Shown here piece after piece: positions 1 to 9,913 of a stretch of DNA of 64,000 bases. A program made the position numbers and the translations under genes. Source of the stretch: Actinophytocola sp963840275 (GTDB lineage: Bacteria; Actinomycetota; Actinomycetes; Mycobacteriales; Pseudonocardiaceae); assembly GCA_963840275.1 (NCBI GenBank), contig CAWIYK010000007.1:248001-312000 (forward strand). Direction: 5' to 3'. Every line of letters starts with the position of its first letter. Within the stretch, counting starts at the first letter, position 1. Below the pieces are notes generated by a model. That model was not told the DNA's origin. It made no database searches and saw only the letters and a program-made list of their open reading frames with translations.

Positions 1-753
1 GATCGACGCCACCGGCGACCGCAGCTCGTGCGCGGCGTCGCCGGTGAACCGCCGCAACCGCGCCGACGCCTCGTCCCGCCGCGCGAGCAACCCGTTCAGC
101 GCCGCCGCGAGCGACCGCAGCTCGTCGTGCGCGACGGGCAGCGGCAACCGCCTCCCGGCCGGCAGCCGGGTCGCCGCCGCACGCATCCGTTCCACCGGCC
201 GCAGCGACGAGCGCACCGCGAACCACGTCGCGATGCCACCGGTCGCCGCGCCGATCAGCGCGGCCACCACCAGCCAGTTCAGCGCCCGGTGCTGCGCGGC
301 GACGTACCCGGTGAGGATCGTGCCGACGACCACGAGCCGCTGCGCGCCGTCCGGCGCGGTCGCGACCGTGCCGAGCCAGCGTCGCGGCGGGTCGTCCGAC
401 AGCCGCAGCACCGGCGTGCCCGCCTTCAGCACCCGGATGTCCGCCGCGGTCAGCGGCGGGGGCGGCTGGCCGTCGACCGGGACGCCCGCCGTGTCGAGCA
501 CCCGCGCCTGCATGCCGACCGGGCCCGCGTCGAGCGAGGCGCCGCGCTCGACCTCGGTGACGGCCTGGTCGAGGATCGGCTGCAGCTGCGCGTCCGCGGA
601 GCTCACCAGCAGCGGCCCGATCAGCCGGCTCGTCACCAGCGCGAGCGACACCAGCGCGACGAGCGTGACCGCCGTGCCGACGGTCGTGATCCGGAACCGG
701 ACCGAGCGGCGCAGCCACAGCCGGCCGAAAACCCGGCCCAGAACCCCACTCAC
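1..753 (-). CDS. Sensor histidine kinase (3' end outside window)
   Basis: Membrane sensor kinase cut by the window edge: 251 N-terminal residues are visible, and the catalytic ATPase domain lies outside. It has transmembrane segments at about residues 22-42 and 160-180 enclosing an extracytoplasmic sensor of roughly 115 residues, then a HAMP linker (RSSLRPVERM) and the start of the dimerisation domain with the phospho-acceptor His at 242 in AHELRSPVAS. The GTG start at 753 overlaps the stop of the response regulator by 4 nt (GTGA), so the two are translated together. The ligand cannot be told from sequence. Confidence 0.9.
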   Translation of the reverse strand, partial: MSGVLGRVFGRLWLRRSVRFRITTVGTAVTLVALVSLALVTSRLIGPLLVSSADAQLQPILDQAVTEVERGASLDAGPVGMQARVLDTAGVPVDGQPPPPLTAADIRVLKAGTPVLRLSDDPPRRWLGTVATAPDGAQRLVVVGTILTGYVAAQHRALNWLVVAALIGAATGGIATWFAVRSSLRPVERMRAAATRLPAGRRLPLPVAHDELRSLAAALNGLLARRDEASARLRRFTGDAAHELRSPVASI

Positions 754-1475
754 CTGGGCTTGGGCTCGAGCACGGCGTCCAGCTCGCTGCTCGACGCGAG
801 GTAACCGTGGCCACGCACGGTACGCACGATGCCACCCGCGCCCGCCGCGTCCAACTTGCGCCGCAGGTAGCCGACGTACACCTCGACCGCGTTGCGGGTC
901 GCCGCCAGCTCGTCGCCCCACACGGTCCGCAGCAGCTCGTCCTTCGTCACGACCGCGCCCGCGCGGCTGACCAGCACCTCGAGCACGGCGAACTCCCGCG
1001 GCGACAGCGGGATCAGCTCGTCGGCGAACCGCACCTCGCGGACCGCCCGGTCCACGGTCAGCTCGCCGACCTTCAGCCGCCGCTCGGCGCCCTCCGACGC
1101 GCCGCGCCGCAGCACCGCGCGCACCTGCGCGACCAGCACCACGAACGAGAACGGCTTCACCAGGTACCCGTCGGCGCCGAGGTCGAGCCCGTCGGCCTGG
1201 TCGACCTCGCCGTCCTTGGCCGACACCAGCAGCACCGGCGTCGAGACGCCCTCGGCCCGCAGCGCCTGCAGCACCCGGTAGCCCGACAGCCCCGGCAGCA
1301 TGATGTCGAGCAGGATCACGTCGAACGCGCCGGTCCGCGCGATGTCCAGCGCGGAGGGCCCGTCGGCCGCCGTCACGACGTCCATGCCCTCCGCCCCCAA
1401 CCCGCGCTGCAGCGCTCTGCGGACCCCGAGCTCGTCGTCGACCACCAGCACGCGCGGTTTCATGCGCACCAGCAT
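750..1475 (-). CDS. OmpR-family response regulator
   Basis: DNA-binding partner of the overlapping histidine kinase. The receiver domain (about residues 6-120) has the acidic pair D13-D14, phospho-acceptor D57 in LLDIMLPG and the conserved Lys in YLVKPF. A winged-helix DNA-binding domain follows (about 140-235, ending VRTVRGHGYL). The first ATG (1475) is used here; a second in-frame ATG at 1463 begins directly at the receiver and may be the real start. TCTCAG direct repeats at 11-nt spacing just upstream are the sort of site this family binds, so it probably controls itself and the divergent LolA-like gene. Confidence 0.93.
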   Translation of the reverse strand: MLVRMKPRVLVVDDELGVRRALQRGLGAEGMDVVTAADGPSALDIARTGAFDVILLDIMLPGLSGYRVLQALRAEGVSTPVLLVSAKDGEVDQADGLDLGADGYLVKPFSFVVLVAQVRAVLRRGASEGAERRLKVGELTVDRAVREVRFADELIPLSPREFAVLEVLVSRAGAVVTKDELLRTVWGDELAATRNAVEVYVGYLRRKLDAAGAGGIVRTVRGHGYLASSSELDAVLEPKPR

Positions 1476-1505
1476 GCCCGGTCACCCCCCTTGGCCGGGG
1501 GACCG

Positions 1506-1551
1506 TCTCAGCGGACTCTCAGCTTCTCGGTCGCTCTCAGCGTCATCTCAG
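1506..1551. promoter_or_regulatory. TCTCAG direct repeats, 11-nt spacing (putative response-regulator box)
   Basis: TCTCAG occurs at 1506, 1517, 1535 and 1546, with a variant TCTCGG at 1525. The outer pairs are exactly one helical turn (11 nt) apart, the spacing at which OmpR-type dimers contact tandem half-sites. The array lies in the 127-nt divergent gap between the response regulator and the LolA-like gene, so it could control both. The same hexamer and spacing recur upstream of sigE (48884-48911). Confidence 0.55.
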
Positions 1552-1602
1552 TAGCGGTGAGGCAACCTCACTGTCACAAGACGCGAGGAAACGAGGGGTC
1601 TG

Positions 1603-2676
1603 ATGAACTCGAGGAAGACTGCGCTGTCGTTCGCGGCGGCCGGTACCGCGGCGGGGGTCGTCGGGTTGGTCGTGCTGGCTTCGCCGGCCGGCGCCGGTGA
1701 GGCGCCGCCGGCACTGCCGCCGATCAGTGCTCAGACGCTGGTGGAGTCGGTGCTGAACACGGAGATCCCGGCGCTCGCCGGATCGGTGTCGATCGAGAAC
1801 AACCTCGGCCTGCCGATCCCGGGCATGCCGACCAGCTCCGGCGAGGGCGACTCGATCCAGGTGTGGTCGGACGGCACCGGCAAGGGCCGGGTCGCGATCG
1901 CCGGCCGCAACAGCGAGACGACCGTCGTCGACGACGGCACGACCGTGTGGGTGTGGAACTCCGAGGACCGATCGGTGACGCAGGTCCCACACGACGGGGA
2001 GGGCGCCGACAAGCCCCTGGAGGGCAAGTTCGCCGACCCGGCCGCGGCCGCCGCCGAGCTGGTCACGGCCATGCAGGAGGACTCGACGGTCACCGTCGAC
2101 GGCACCGCGCGGGTCGCCGGCCGGCCGGTCTACCAGCTGGTGCTGGCCCCGAAGCCGAGCGAGCGGACGCTGCTGCGCGAGATCCGGGTCTCGGTCGACT
2201 CGGAGCTGCGGATCCCGCTGCAGCTCGAGGTGCTGTCGAACGGGCAGGCGGACCCGGCGGTGAAGGTGGGCTTCACGGAGTTCAGCGACGCCGCGCAGGA
2301 CCCGAAGCTCTTCACGTTCACACCGCCGGCCGGTGCGACCGTGACGGAGAAGGACGTCGAGAAGGAGGTCCACGGCGCGAGCCCGGAGGACTGGCTGGCC
2401 AAGGCGGACCTGAAGACCGTCGGCCGCGGCTGGGACATCGTGGCGACCGGCAAGGTGCCCGCCGACATGCTGGACGCCGCCGAGGGCATGGGCGGCTCGG
2501 AGCAGGACGTGTTCAAGCTGCTCGGGACCCTCGGCAAGGAGGTCCAGGGTGACTTCGGCACCGGCTACGTGATCACCACGAACGTGGGCACGGCACTGAT
2601 CACCGAGGACGGCAAGGTCGCGGTCGGCGCGGTGCCGGAGCAGGTGGTCACCGAGGCCATCGCAACGGTCAAGTGA
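1603..2676 (+). CDS. Secreted LolA-like (outer-membrane-lipoprotein-sorting-like) protein
   Basis: Exported protein of 357 residues. An N-terminal signal peptide (MNSRKTALSFAAAG then a hydrophobic stretch ending at ASPAGAG) leads into a region typical of the LolA/DUF2092 lipoprotein-carrier fold (VWVWNSEDRSVTQV; GRPVYQLVLAPK; FTFTPPAGATV). The organism should have no outer membrane, so classical LolA function is unlikely; related actinobacterial proteins are thought to handle lipids or sense the envelope. The ATG at 1603 has GAGGGG a few bases upstream. It overlaps the ABC ATPase gene, so the three genes form one operon. No substrate can be assigned. Confidence 0.82.
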   Translation: MNSRKTALSFAAAGTAAGVVGLVVLASPAGAGEAPPALPPISAQTLVESVLNTEIPALAGSVSIENNLGLPIPGMPTSSGEGDSIQVWSDGTGKGRVAIAGRNSETTVVDDGTTVWVWNSEDRSVTQVPHDGEGADKPLEGKFADPAAAAAELVTAMQEDSTVTVDGTARVAGRPVYQLVLAPKPSERTLLREIRVSVDSELRIPLQLEVLSNGQADPAVKVGFTEFSDAAQDPKLFTFTPPAGATVTEKDVEKEVHGASPEDWLAKADLKTVGRGWDIVATGKVPADMLDAAEGMGGSEQDVFKLLGTLGKEVQGDFGTGYVITTNVGTALITEDGKVAVGAVPEQVVTEAIATVK

Positions 2677-3698
2677 CTACCGTTGGGGACATGACGATCG
2701 AGGAGGAGGCCCCCGTGGCGAGCGCCGCGGGGGCCCCCGCCCGCCTGGCCGCGCGGACCCGCAACCTGCGGAAGGTCTACGGGAAGACGGTCGCGGTCGA
2801 CCACGTCGACCTCGAGGTGCCGGTGGGCGCGGTGCTCGGCATGCTCGGCCCCAACGGCTCCGGCAAGACCACCACCATCCGCATGCTGCTCGGCCTGACC
2901 ATGCCGACCGCGGGCTCGGTGGAGCTGCTCGGCCACAAGATGCCGGAAGGCGCCGGCTGGGCGCTGCCCGAGGTGGGCGCGCTCGTCGAGGGCCCCGGCT
3001 TCCACCCGTTCCTGTCCGGTCGGGAGAACCTGCTGCGCGTCGGGGCCGCCGAGCCGCGGCTCTCGTCGCGGGACATCCCACGGGCGGTCGGGGCGGCGCT
3101 GGAGCGGGTCGGCCTGTCCGCCGCCGCGAACCGCCGCTACCGGGGGTACTCGCTCGGCATGAAGCAGCGGCTCGGGCTGGCGGCCGCGCTGCTGATCCCG
3201 CGCAGGCTGGTGGTGCTGGACGAGCCGACCAACGGGCTCGACCCGGCCGGCACCCGCGAGGTCCGCGCGGTCATCGCCGACCTGCACGCGGCCGGCACGA
3301 CCGTGCTCGTGTCCTCGCACCTGCTGGCCGAGGTGGAGGCGACCTGCACGCACGTCGCCGTGCTGCACCAGGGCTCCGTCGTCGCGCAGGGGGAGCTGAC
3401 AGAGCTGCTCGAGGCGGGCGACGCGGGTCTGCTGGTGTCCACCCCGGACGTCACGGTCGCCGTGGACGCGTTGCGGGACAACCGGATTCCGGCCCGCGAG
3501 GCACCCGGTGGCGTGCAGGTGGACCTGGTCGCGACCACCGCGCCGGACGTCGTCGAGACGCTCGTGCGCGCCGGGGTCGCGGTGCACGAGGTGCGCCGCC
3601 AGCGGACCGGGCTCGAGGAGCTGTTCGCGCGGCTGACGCAGTCGCGTTCCAGCGGCGCCCAACTGTCCGAAGTGGACTCGTTCGAGGAGTCGTCATGA
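2673..3698 (+). CDS. ABC transporter ATP-binding protein (ABC-2 type)
   Basis: Cytoplasmic ATPase of an export-type ABC transporter. It has Walker A (GPNGSGKTT), a signature region (YSLGMKQRLGLAAALL) and Walker B (LVVLDEPTNGLDP) with the switch His in VSSHLL, then a C-terminal accessory domain common in drug/lipid exporters. The GTG at 2673 overlaps the preceding stop by 4 nt, which fits translational coupling; an ATG at 2691 is an alternative start without a well-placed ribosome site. The ATGA overlap with the permease gene makes one transcription unit. Confidence 0.9.
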   Translation: MTTVGDMTIEEEAPVASAAGAPARLAARTRNLRKVYGKTVAVDHVDLEVPVGAVLGMLGPNGSGKTTTIRMLLGLTMPTAGSVELLGHKMPEGAGWALPEVGALVEGPGFHPFLSGRENLLRVGAAEPRLSSRDIPRAVGAALERVGLSAAANRRYRGYSLGMKQRLGLAAALLIPRRLVVLDEPTNGLDPAGTREVRAVIADLHAAGTTVLVSSHLLAEVEATCTHVAVLHQGSVVAQGELTELLEAGDAGLLVSTPDVTVAVDALRDNRIPAREAPGGVQVDLVATTAPDVVETLVRAGVAVHEVRRQRTGLEELFARLTQSRSSGAQLSEVDSFEESS

Positions 3699-4591
3699 CC
3701 GCCGCGATGGACACCGTCGACGGCATGGGGGCCATGCCCGCGGTGCTGACCGAACAGCGCACCAAGGCGCCGATCGGGCGGCTGCTGCGTGCCGAGCTGC
3801 GGTTCATGATCCGCAGGCCGCGCACGCTGATCGCGCTCGGCGTGCTCGCGCTGACCCCGGTCATCGCGGCCGTCGCGATGTCGGTGGCGTCGTCGTCGGA
3901 GGTGGGTGGTCCCGGCGGGGACGCGATCCAGGGGGTCGCGGCGCTGGTCACGCAGAACGGCATGATCCTGCCGATCTTCGTGCTGATGCTGGCGCTCGCC
4001 ATGCTGCTGCCGATGCTCGGCTCGATGTGGTCGGCCGACGCGCTCGCCGGCGAGGCGTCGTCCGGTGGCCTGCGCAGCCTGCTGCTCGCACCGGTCGGCC
4101 GGGCACGGCTGCTCGCCGTGAAGGCGTTCGGCGTCGCCGTGCTGTCGCTGCTCGCCGTGACGATCCTCGCGGTCGTCGGTGTCATCGCCGGCCTGCTGAT
4201 CCTCGGCGGCGACGGCATGATGACCATGTCCGGGAGCACGCTGCCGTTCTGGCCGTCGCTCGGCCGGGTGGCGCTGCTGACCGCGCTGGTGACGGTGCAG
4301 GTGTGGGCGGTGGCCGCGGTCGCGCTGGCGATCTCGGCGTGCACCGAGCACCCGCTGGTGGTGCTGGCGTCGACGCTCGGCGGCATCATCGTGTTCACGA
4401 TCCTCGGCAACATCGCCTCGCTCGACTGGCTGCACCCGTTCCTGCTGACGACCGCGTGGGAGTCACTTGCCGACGTGGCCCGCGACCCGATGCCGACGGA
4501 CGGTCTCGGCACCGCGGTGCTGCGCGCGGCCTGCTACATCGTGATCGGCTACTCGCTGGCACTGGCGCGGATGTCGACCAAGGACGGCTGA
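3695..4591 (+). CDS. ABC-2 type transporter permease
   Basis: Integral membrane partner of the preceding ATPase, 298 residues with about six predicted transmembrane segments, for example TLIALGVLALTPVIAAVAMS, a stretch around ILPIFVLMLALAMLLPM, and LLAVTILAVVGVIAGLLIL. The motif following the second segment (LAGEASSGGLRSLLLAPVGR) is the usual ABC-2 permease coupling region. The ATG overlaps the ATPase stop. With the secreted LolA-like protein it may form a lipid or envelope-maintenance export system; the substrate is unknown. Confidence 0.9.
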   Translation: MTAAMDTVDGMGAMPAVLTEQRTKAPIGRLLRAELRFMIRRPRTLIALGVLALTPVIAAVAMSVASSSEVGGPGGDAIQGVAALVTQNGMILPIFVLMLALAMLLPMLGSMWSADALAGEASSGGLRSLLLAPVGRARLLAVKAFGVAVLSLLAVTILAVVGVIAGLLILGGDGMMTMSGSTLPFWPSLGRVALLTALVTVQVWAVAAVALAISACTEHPLVVLASTLGGIIVFTILGNIASLDWLHPFLLTTAWESLADVARDPMPTDGLGTAVLRAACYIVIGYSLALARMSTKDG

Positions 4592-4601
4592 CCGGTCCTG
4601 G

Positions 4602-5614
<1,013 letters not shown>

Positions 5615-5615
<1 letters not shown>

Positions 5616-7234
5616 CAGAACTCTCCCACCCCGGCGCGACCCGGCACGCGCACCCGTTCGACGACCGCCACCACGGCCACCGTGACCAGCACCAGCAGCG
5701 TGCACGCGGCGTACGCCATCTGGTTGTTCAGCTCACCCGGCCGCGAGATCAGCCGCGCCACCGCGACCGGCAGCGTCGCCGTGTCCGGCCGGGCGAGGAA
5801 GCTCGTCGCGCCGAACTCGCCAAGCGCCACCACGTATCCGAACGCGGCGGCGGTCAGCAGCGACCGCCCGGCCATCGGCACGTCCACCTCGCCCCACACC
5901 CGCCACGGGCTCGCGCCGAGCGACGCGGCCGCCTGCCGCAGCCGTTCGTCGATGGACCGCAGCACCGGCAGCATGATGCGGATGACCAGCGGGGTCACCA
6001 CCAGCGCCTGCGCCAGCGGGACCAGCGCGGCCGATGTCCGCAGGTCGCCGGGCAGCAGGTCCAGCGTGATCAGGTAGCCGAAGCCGACGGTCACCGCGGA
6101 CACGCCGAGCGGCAGCATGAACGCGGTGTCGATCACCTCGACGTACCGGACCCGGTTGCGTGCCAACGACACCAGCACGACGCTCGCCATCGTGCCGAGC
6201 GTGACCGCGAGGACCGTCGCGTCCGTCGCCGCCCGCAGCGAGTTCAGCGCCGCGTCGACCCCGGACACCTGCAGCGATCCCGCGTGCCCGGTACCGGTCA
6301 GCGCACGGTAGCCGTCGAGGCCCCAACCGTCCGCTGTGGACAGTGAACGCAGCACCAGCGTCGCGATCGGCACCAGCAGCGCGGCGAGCACCGCGAACGC
6401 CAGCGCGACCACACCCCATTCGCCACCCGTCGGCCTGCGCGCCGACTCGGCCTGACCGCGCAGCCGCAGCGCGGTCTCGCGCCTGCGCCGGGCGACCGCC
6501 CCGATCGACAGCGCCGCCACGACCGCGCCGAGCTGCAGCAGCGACAGCGCGGCCGCGCCGGACAGGTCCAACAGCTCGACCGTCCGCAGGTAGATCTCGG
6601 TCTCGAGGGTCCGCAGCCGCGCCCCGCCGAGGATCAGCACCACGCCGAAACTGGTGGCGCAGAACAGGAACACCACGGCCGCGGCCGACCCGATGGCCGG
6701 CGCCAGCGCGGGCAGCACCACCGACGTGAACGTCCGCAGCCGCGAGGCCCCGAGCGCCCGCGCCGCGTCCTCGGCCCGGCGGTCCAGGTGCGCCCACAGC
6801 CCGGCGACCGTGCGCGCCACGACCGCGACGTTGAAGAACGCGTTGGCCAGCACGATCGCCCACACGCCGCCGTCGGGCAGCAGCGACCGGAACGCGAGGC
6901 CGACGACGACACTCGGCAGCACGAACGGCACCAGGATGACGACCCGCACGAAACCCAGTCCCCGCAAGGAGGTCCTGGCGAGCAGGAACGCCACCGGCAG
7001 GCCCGCGACCACCGCGACGGCCGTCGCGGCGGCGGCCTGGCCGACGGTGAACGCGACCAGCCGCCACACCTCCGCGCTGCCCAGGGTGGTCAGCACCCCG
7101 CCGTCGCGCAGGCCGAGCCGCAGGATCGCGACCACCGGCCACACGAAGAAGACCGCGAGGAAACCCAGCGGCACCAACGCGATCAGCGTCAGCCCGCGGG
7201 GTGTGGCCGTCAGTCCTGGACGGTGCCGCGCCAC
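5615..7234 (-). CDS. thiP: Thiamine ABC transporter permease (fused two-domain)
   Basis: Membrane component of the thiamine importer, 539 residues, close to the length of enterobacterial ThiP. Two homologous permease halves are fused, each carrying a binding-protein-dependent transport loop (first half around RRAEDAARALGASRLRTF, second around DERLRQAAASLGASPWRVW), with about twelve hydrophobic segments. I chose the GTG at 7234, 25 nt inside thiB, because the first membrane segment (LTLIALVPLGFLAVFF) follows 15 residues later; a GTG at 7246 is the alternative. Confidence 0.85.
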
Positions 7235-8256
7235 TCGTCGACCCACCGCTCGCGGTTCTGCTGGATCTCCTCCGACGGCAGCTCCGCCGGCGCGGCCGGC
7301 AGCGGCGCCGCCTGCTGCCACGCCTCGGGCAGCGACACGTCCGACCGCGCCGGGTACACGTACATCTGCTCGGGCACCTGCGACTGGAACTCCTGCGACA
7401 GCAGGAAGTCCATGACCTTCTTGGCATCGTCGTCATTGTCGCCGTGCGCGGCGTTCTTCAGCACGCCCGCGTACTCGACCTGCCGGAAGCACGTGTCCAG
7501 CACGGCCTTCGTGCGCGGCGTGCCGTCCTCGGCCAGCTCCGCGGACGGCGAGGACGCGTAGGACACCACGATCGGCCGGGGGCCCTTGCCGGAGGAACCG
7601 GAGAACTCCTGGGTGTAGGCCTCCTCCCAGCCGCTCACGACCTTGACCCCGTTGGCCCGCAACGCCTTCCAGTGGTCCTGCCAGCCGTCGCCGAGCTTCG
7701 CGACCGTGCCGAGCAGGTACGCGAGCCCCGGCGAGGACGTCGCGGGGTCCTCGACCACCAGCAGGTCCTTGTACACGGGCTTGACCAGATCGGCGTAGGA
7801 CGTCGGCTCCGGCACGCCCTTCGCGGCGAGCGCGGCCGGGTCGATGTTGAGGCACACGTCGCCGAGGTCGACAGCGGTCAGCCGGTTCGTGTCGTCGAGC
7901 GCGTGGTCGGCCGGGCCCTTGACGTCGACCTCGTACGGGGCGAACACGTCCTCGTCGAGCGCGCGGGACGCGAACGTGGTGTCCACGCCGTACGCGACGT
8001 CGCCGATCGGGCTGCCCTTGGTGAGCACCAGCTGGTTGGTGAGCGCGCCGGCGTCGCCGACCTTGCGGACGTCGACCGTGATCCCGGAGGACTTCGTGAA
8101 CGCGGCGAGCACCTCGTCGCTCATCGCGAACGAGTCGTGGGTGACGAGCACGACCTTGCGCGCATCGTGACCGCCGTCGGAGCTACCGACCAGCGAGCAG
8201 CCCGACAACGACGCGACCAGCGCGCCGGCGAGCAGGAGAATGCGGACCTTCACCAT
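7210..8256 (-). CDS. thiB: Thiamine ABC transporter substrate-binding lipoprotein
   Basis: Extracytoplasmic thiamine-binding lipoprotein, 348 residues. A short signal (MVKVRILLLAGALVASLSGC) places the lipidated Cys at 20. The body resembles ThiB/iron-type binding proteins (VTHDSFAMSDEVLAAF near the N-terminus; a central VVEDPATSSPGLAYLLG, typical of thiamine binders). The ATG at 8256 follows an AGGGAGGAGG ribosome site, which is itself the 3' edge of the TPP riboswitch, so ligand-dependent occlusion of this site is the likely control. First gene of the thiBPQ operon. Confidence 0.92.
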   Translation of the reverse strand: MVKVRILLLAGALVASLSGCSLVGSSDGGHDARKVVLVTHDSFAMSDEVLAAFTKSSGITVDVRKVGDAGALTNQLVLTKGSPIGDVAYGVDTTFASRALDEDVFAPYEVDVKGPADHALDDTNRLTAVDLGDVCLNIDPAALAAKGVPEPTSYADLVKPVYKDLLVVEDPATSSPGLAYLLGTVAKLGDGWQDHWKALRANGVKVVSGWEEAYTQEFSGSSGKGPRPIVVSYASSPSAELAEDGTPRTKAVLDTCFRQVEYAGVLKNAAHGDNDDDAKKVMDFLLSQEFQSQVPEQMYVYPARSDVSLPEAWQQAAPLPAAPAELPSEEIQQNRERWVDEWRGTVQD

Positions 8257-8261
8257 GCCTC

Positions 8262-8353
8262 CTCCCTGCACCGGCATTACCCGGATCAGGTTCGAACGGT
8301 CGAGGGCTGCGAGCCCTCCTCTCAGCCCGGCGCTACACCGGACTCCCGTGTGA
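8262..8353 (-). promoter_or_regulatory. TPP riboswitch (THI element)
   Basis: Read on the minus strand the leader contains the conserved THI-box segments in order: ACACGGGAGTCC, GGGCTGAGAGG, then ACCTGATCCGGGTAATGCC followed by a GGTGCAGGGA 3' arm. These are the pyrimidine- and pyrophosphate-binding helices of thiamin-pyrophosphate riboswitches. The 3' arm merges with the thiB ribosome site, indicating translational control. A TAGGCT -10-like box (8362-8367) sits just upstream of the element, consistent with transcription starting at its 5' end. TPP binding should repress thiBPQ. Confidence 0.95.
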
Positions 8354-8405
8354 TCTCGCAGAGCCTACCCGTGCGTCGTGGTCGGCGAGGCGTCACCATG
8401 GACAC

Positions 8406-8714
8406 ATGCCCCAGCTCCTGAGTGACGAAGAAGTCGGCAAGGCCCTCGGTCGGTTGAAGAACTGGCGCCGCCGGGAGGGCGCGCTGGTCCGCGAGGTGGA
8501 GCTGGCGAGCTTCCCGCAGGCCATCCAGGTCGTGAACCGGGTGGCGGAGATCGCGGAGAACGACAACCACCACCCGGACATCGACATCCGGTGGCGCACA
8601 CTGACCTTGAGCTGCAGCACGCATTCCGAGGGCGGCATCACCGCGTCGGACGTGTCGCTGGCCGAGGAGATCGACGGCGTGATCGACGCCATCAACCCTG
8701 CCGTCAGCTCCTGA
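8406..8714 (+). CDS. 4a-hydroxytetrahydrobiopterin dehydratase (pterin-4a-carbinolamine dehydratase)
   Basis: Small cytosolic enzyme of 102 residues, the normal family length, that dehydrates 4a-hydroxy-tetrahydropterin to the quinonoid dihydropterin. The active-site signature is clear: ENDNHHPDIDIRW (paired His), then THSEGGITASDVSLAEEID near the C-terminus. It lies alone between the divergent thiamine operon and a convergent phosphatase gene, overlapping the latter by 11 nt at the 3' ends. No pterin-dependent hydroxylase is visible nearby, so its partner is unknown. Confidence 0.93.
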   Translation: MPQLLSDEEVGKALGRLKNWRRREGALVREVELASFPQAIQVVNRVAEIAENDNHHPDIDIRWRTLTLSCSTHSEGGITASDVSLAEEIDGVIDAINPAVSS

Positions 8715-9828
8715 ACGGACCGGTCACCTCGAACGTCATACCGGTCGCCGGGCTGCCGGCCGTGCCGCGCTGCGAGGAGAAGTAGAGCCGCGACCCGTCC
8801 GGGGAGAACGCCGGCCCGGTGATCTCCGACCGCTCGTGCCCGAGCACCCGCACGAACGGCGCGACCACGCAGTCCGGGGTGATCAGGCAGATCTCCAGGT
8901 TGCCGCCGTCCTCGGCGACGAACAGGTCGCCGCTGGCCGCGCGGGTCACGTTGTCGACGCCGGACAGCGGCGCGTCGTCGTCGTAGGTCAGCGCCAGCGT
9001 GCCGCCGGCCGTGTCGTAGGCCCACACGCGGTTGTCGCCCTTGGTGGTGAACCAGCAGGTGCCGGCCGCGTAGTAGCAGCCTTCGCCGCCGTTGAACGGT
9101 TTCGCGTCCGCGACCTGGTGGCGGGTCGGCTCGGTCGCGGCGGACGGGTCCGGCACGGGCGCCCAGCCGACGCCGTCGGGTGTGTCGACCATGATCTCCA
9201 GCAGCCCGGACGACAGGTCGGGCCAGCCGGTCGGGGTGAAGCGGTAGAAGCCGCCGTCCGATCTGTCCTCGGTGAGGTAGACGACCTTGAGGTCGGGGTC
9301 GACCGCGCACGCCTCGTGCGTGAACACCCCCATCGCCGGGCGCACGACCGGTTCGTCGACGCCCCACGGGTCGGTCTCCCAGACCTGTCCGTGGTCGACC
9401 TCCTCGCACGAGAGCCAGGTGTGCCACGGCGTCGCGCCGCCCGCGCAGTTCACGTTGGTACCCGAGAGCATGCGGTAGGCGTCGACGATGGTCCCGGCCG
9501 AGTCGAACCGGAGTGCGCCGACACCGCCGACCAACGGCACCTCGCTGTTGGACACGTAGATCCAGCCCGCGCCGTCGGCGAAGCACGCGCCGCCGTCCGG
9601 TGCGGAGTGCCAGACGTAGTCGGCGATCTGCTGGCCCGAGCGCGCGACGATCCGGCTGCTGAAACCCTGGGGCAGCATCAGCCCGTTCCCGTCCGCCGCT
9701 CGCAACGGCCCGTACGGTCCGTCACCGGCGGCCGCGCCGGCGGACAACGCGTTCAACCAGGATGCTCCTCCGAAAGTGGCTGCCGCCGAGCCGACCACGG
9801 GCAACCGAAGAAAGCTGCGACGCTCCAT
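8704..9828 (-). CDS. PhoX/DUF839-family phosphatase-like exported protein
   Basis: Exported protein of 374 residues with a Tat-type signal (MERRSFLRLPVVGSAAATFG). The body is a beta-propeller-like DUF839 protein: the repeats NGLMLPQGFSSRIVARSG, a central CSGG-like segment (NVNCAGGATPWHTWLSCEE) and a C-terminal GPAFSPDGSRLYFSSQRG are typical of PhoX-type calcium-dependent alkaline phosphatases. It is shorter than classical PhoX (usually over 450 residues), so enzymatic activity is inferred. It is read in the same direction as the PhoD-like gene 293 nt upstream, suggesting a phosphate-scavenging pair. Confidence 0.82.
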   Translation of the reverse strand: MERRSFLRLPVVGSAAATFGGASWLNALSAGAAAGDGPYGPLRAADGNGLMLPQGFSSRIVARSGQQIADYVWHSAPDGGACFADGAGWIYVSNSEVPLVGGVGALRFDSAGTIVDAYRMLSGTNVNCAGGATPWHTWLSCEEVDHGQVWETDPWGVDEPVVRPAMGVFTHEACAVDPDLKVVYLTEDRSDGGFYRFTPTGWPDLSSGLLEIMVDTPDGVGWAPVPDPSAATEPTRHQVADAKPFNGGEGCYYAAGTCWFTTKGDNRVWAYDTAGGTLALTYDDDAPLSGVDNVTRAASGDLFVAEDGGNLEICLITPDCVVAPFVRVLGHERSEITGPAFSPDGSRLYFSSQRGTAGSPATGMTFEVTGPFRS

Positions 9829-9877
9829 TTGTTGAACGTAGCGTGATCGGTCATGTTCGGATAGCCACCGGTGGGCT

Positions 9878-9913
9878 TAGGCCGAACAGGCCAATGCTGA
9901 GCCGTTCGGCCTA
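9878..9913. repeat. Perfect 10-nt inverted repeat upstream of the PhoX-like gene
   Basis: TAGGCCGAAC (9878-9887) and GTTCGGCCTA (9904-9913) form a perfect 10-bp stem with a 16-nt loop. A second near-palindrome, CCGCAAG-A-CTTGCGG, follows at about 9930-9945. Both lie between the 3' end of the PhoD-like gene and the 5' end of the PhoX-like gene, so either a terminator for the first or an operator for the second is possible. No T-run follows on either strand, and no clear Pho box was found. Confidence 0.5.
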
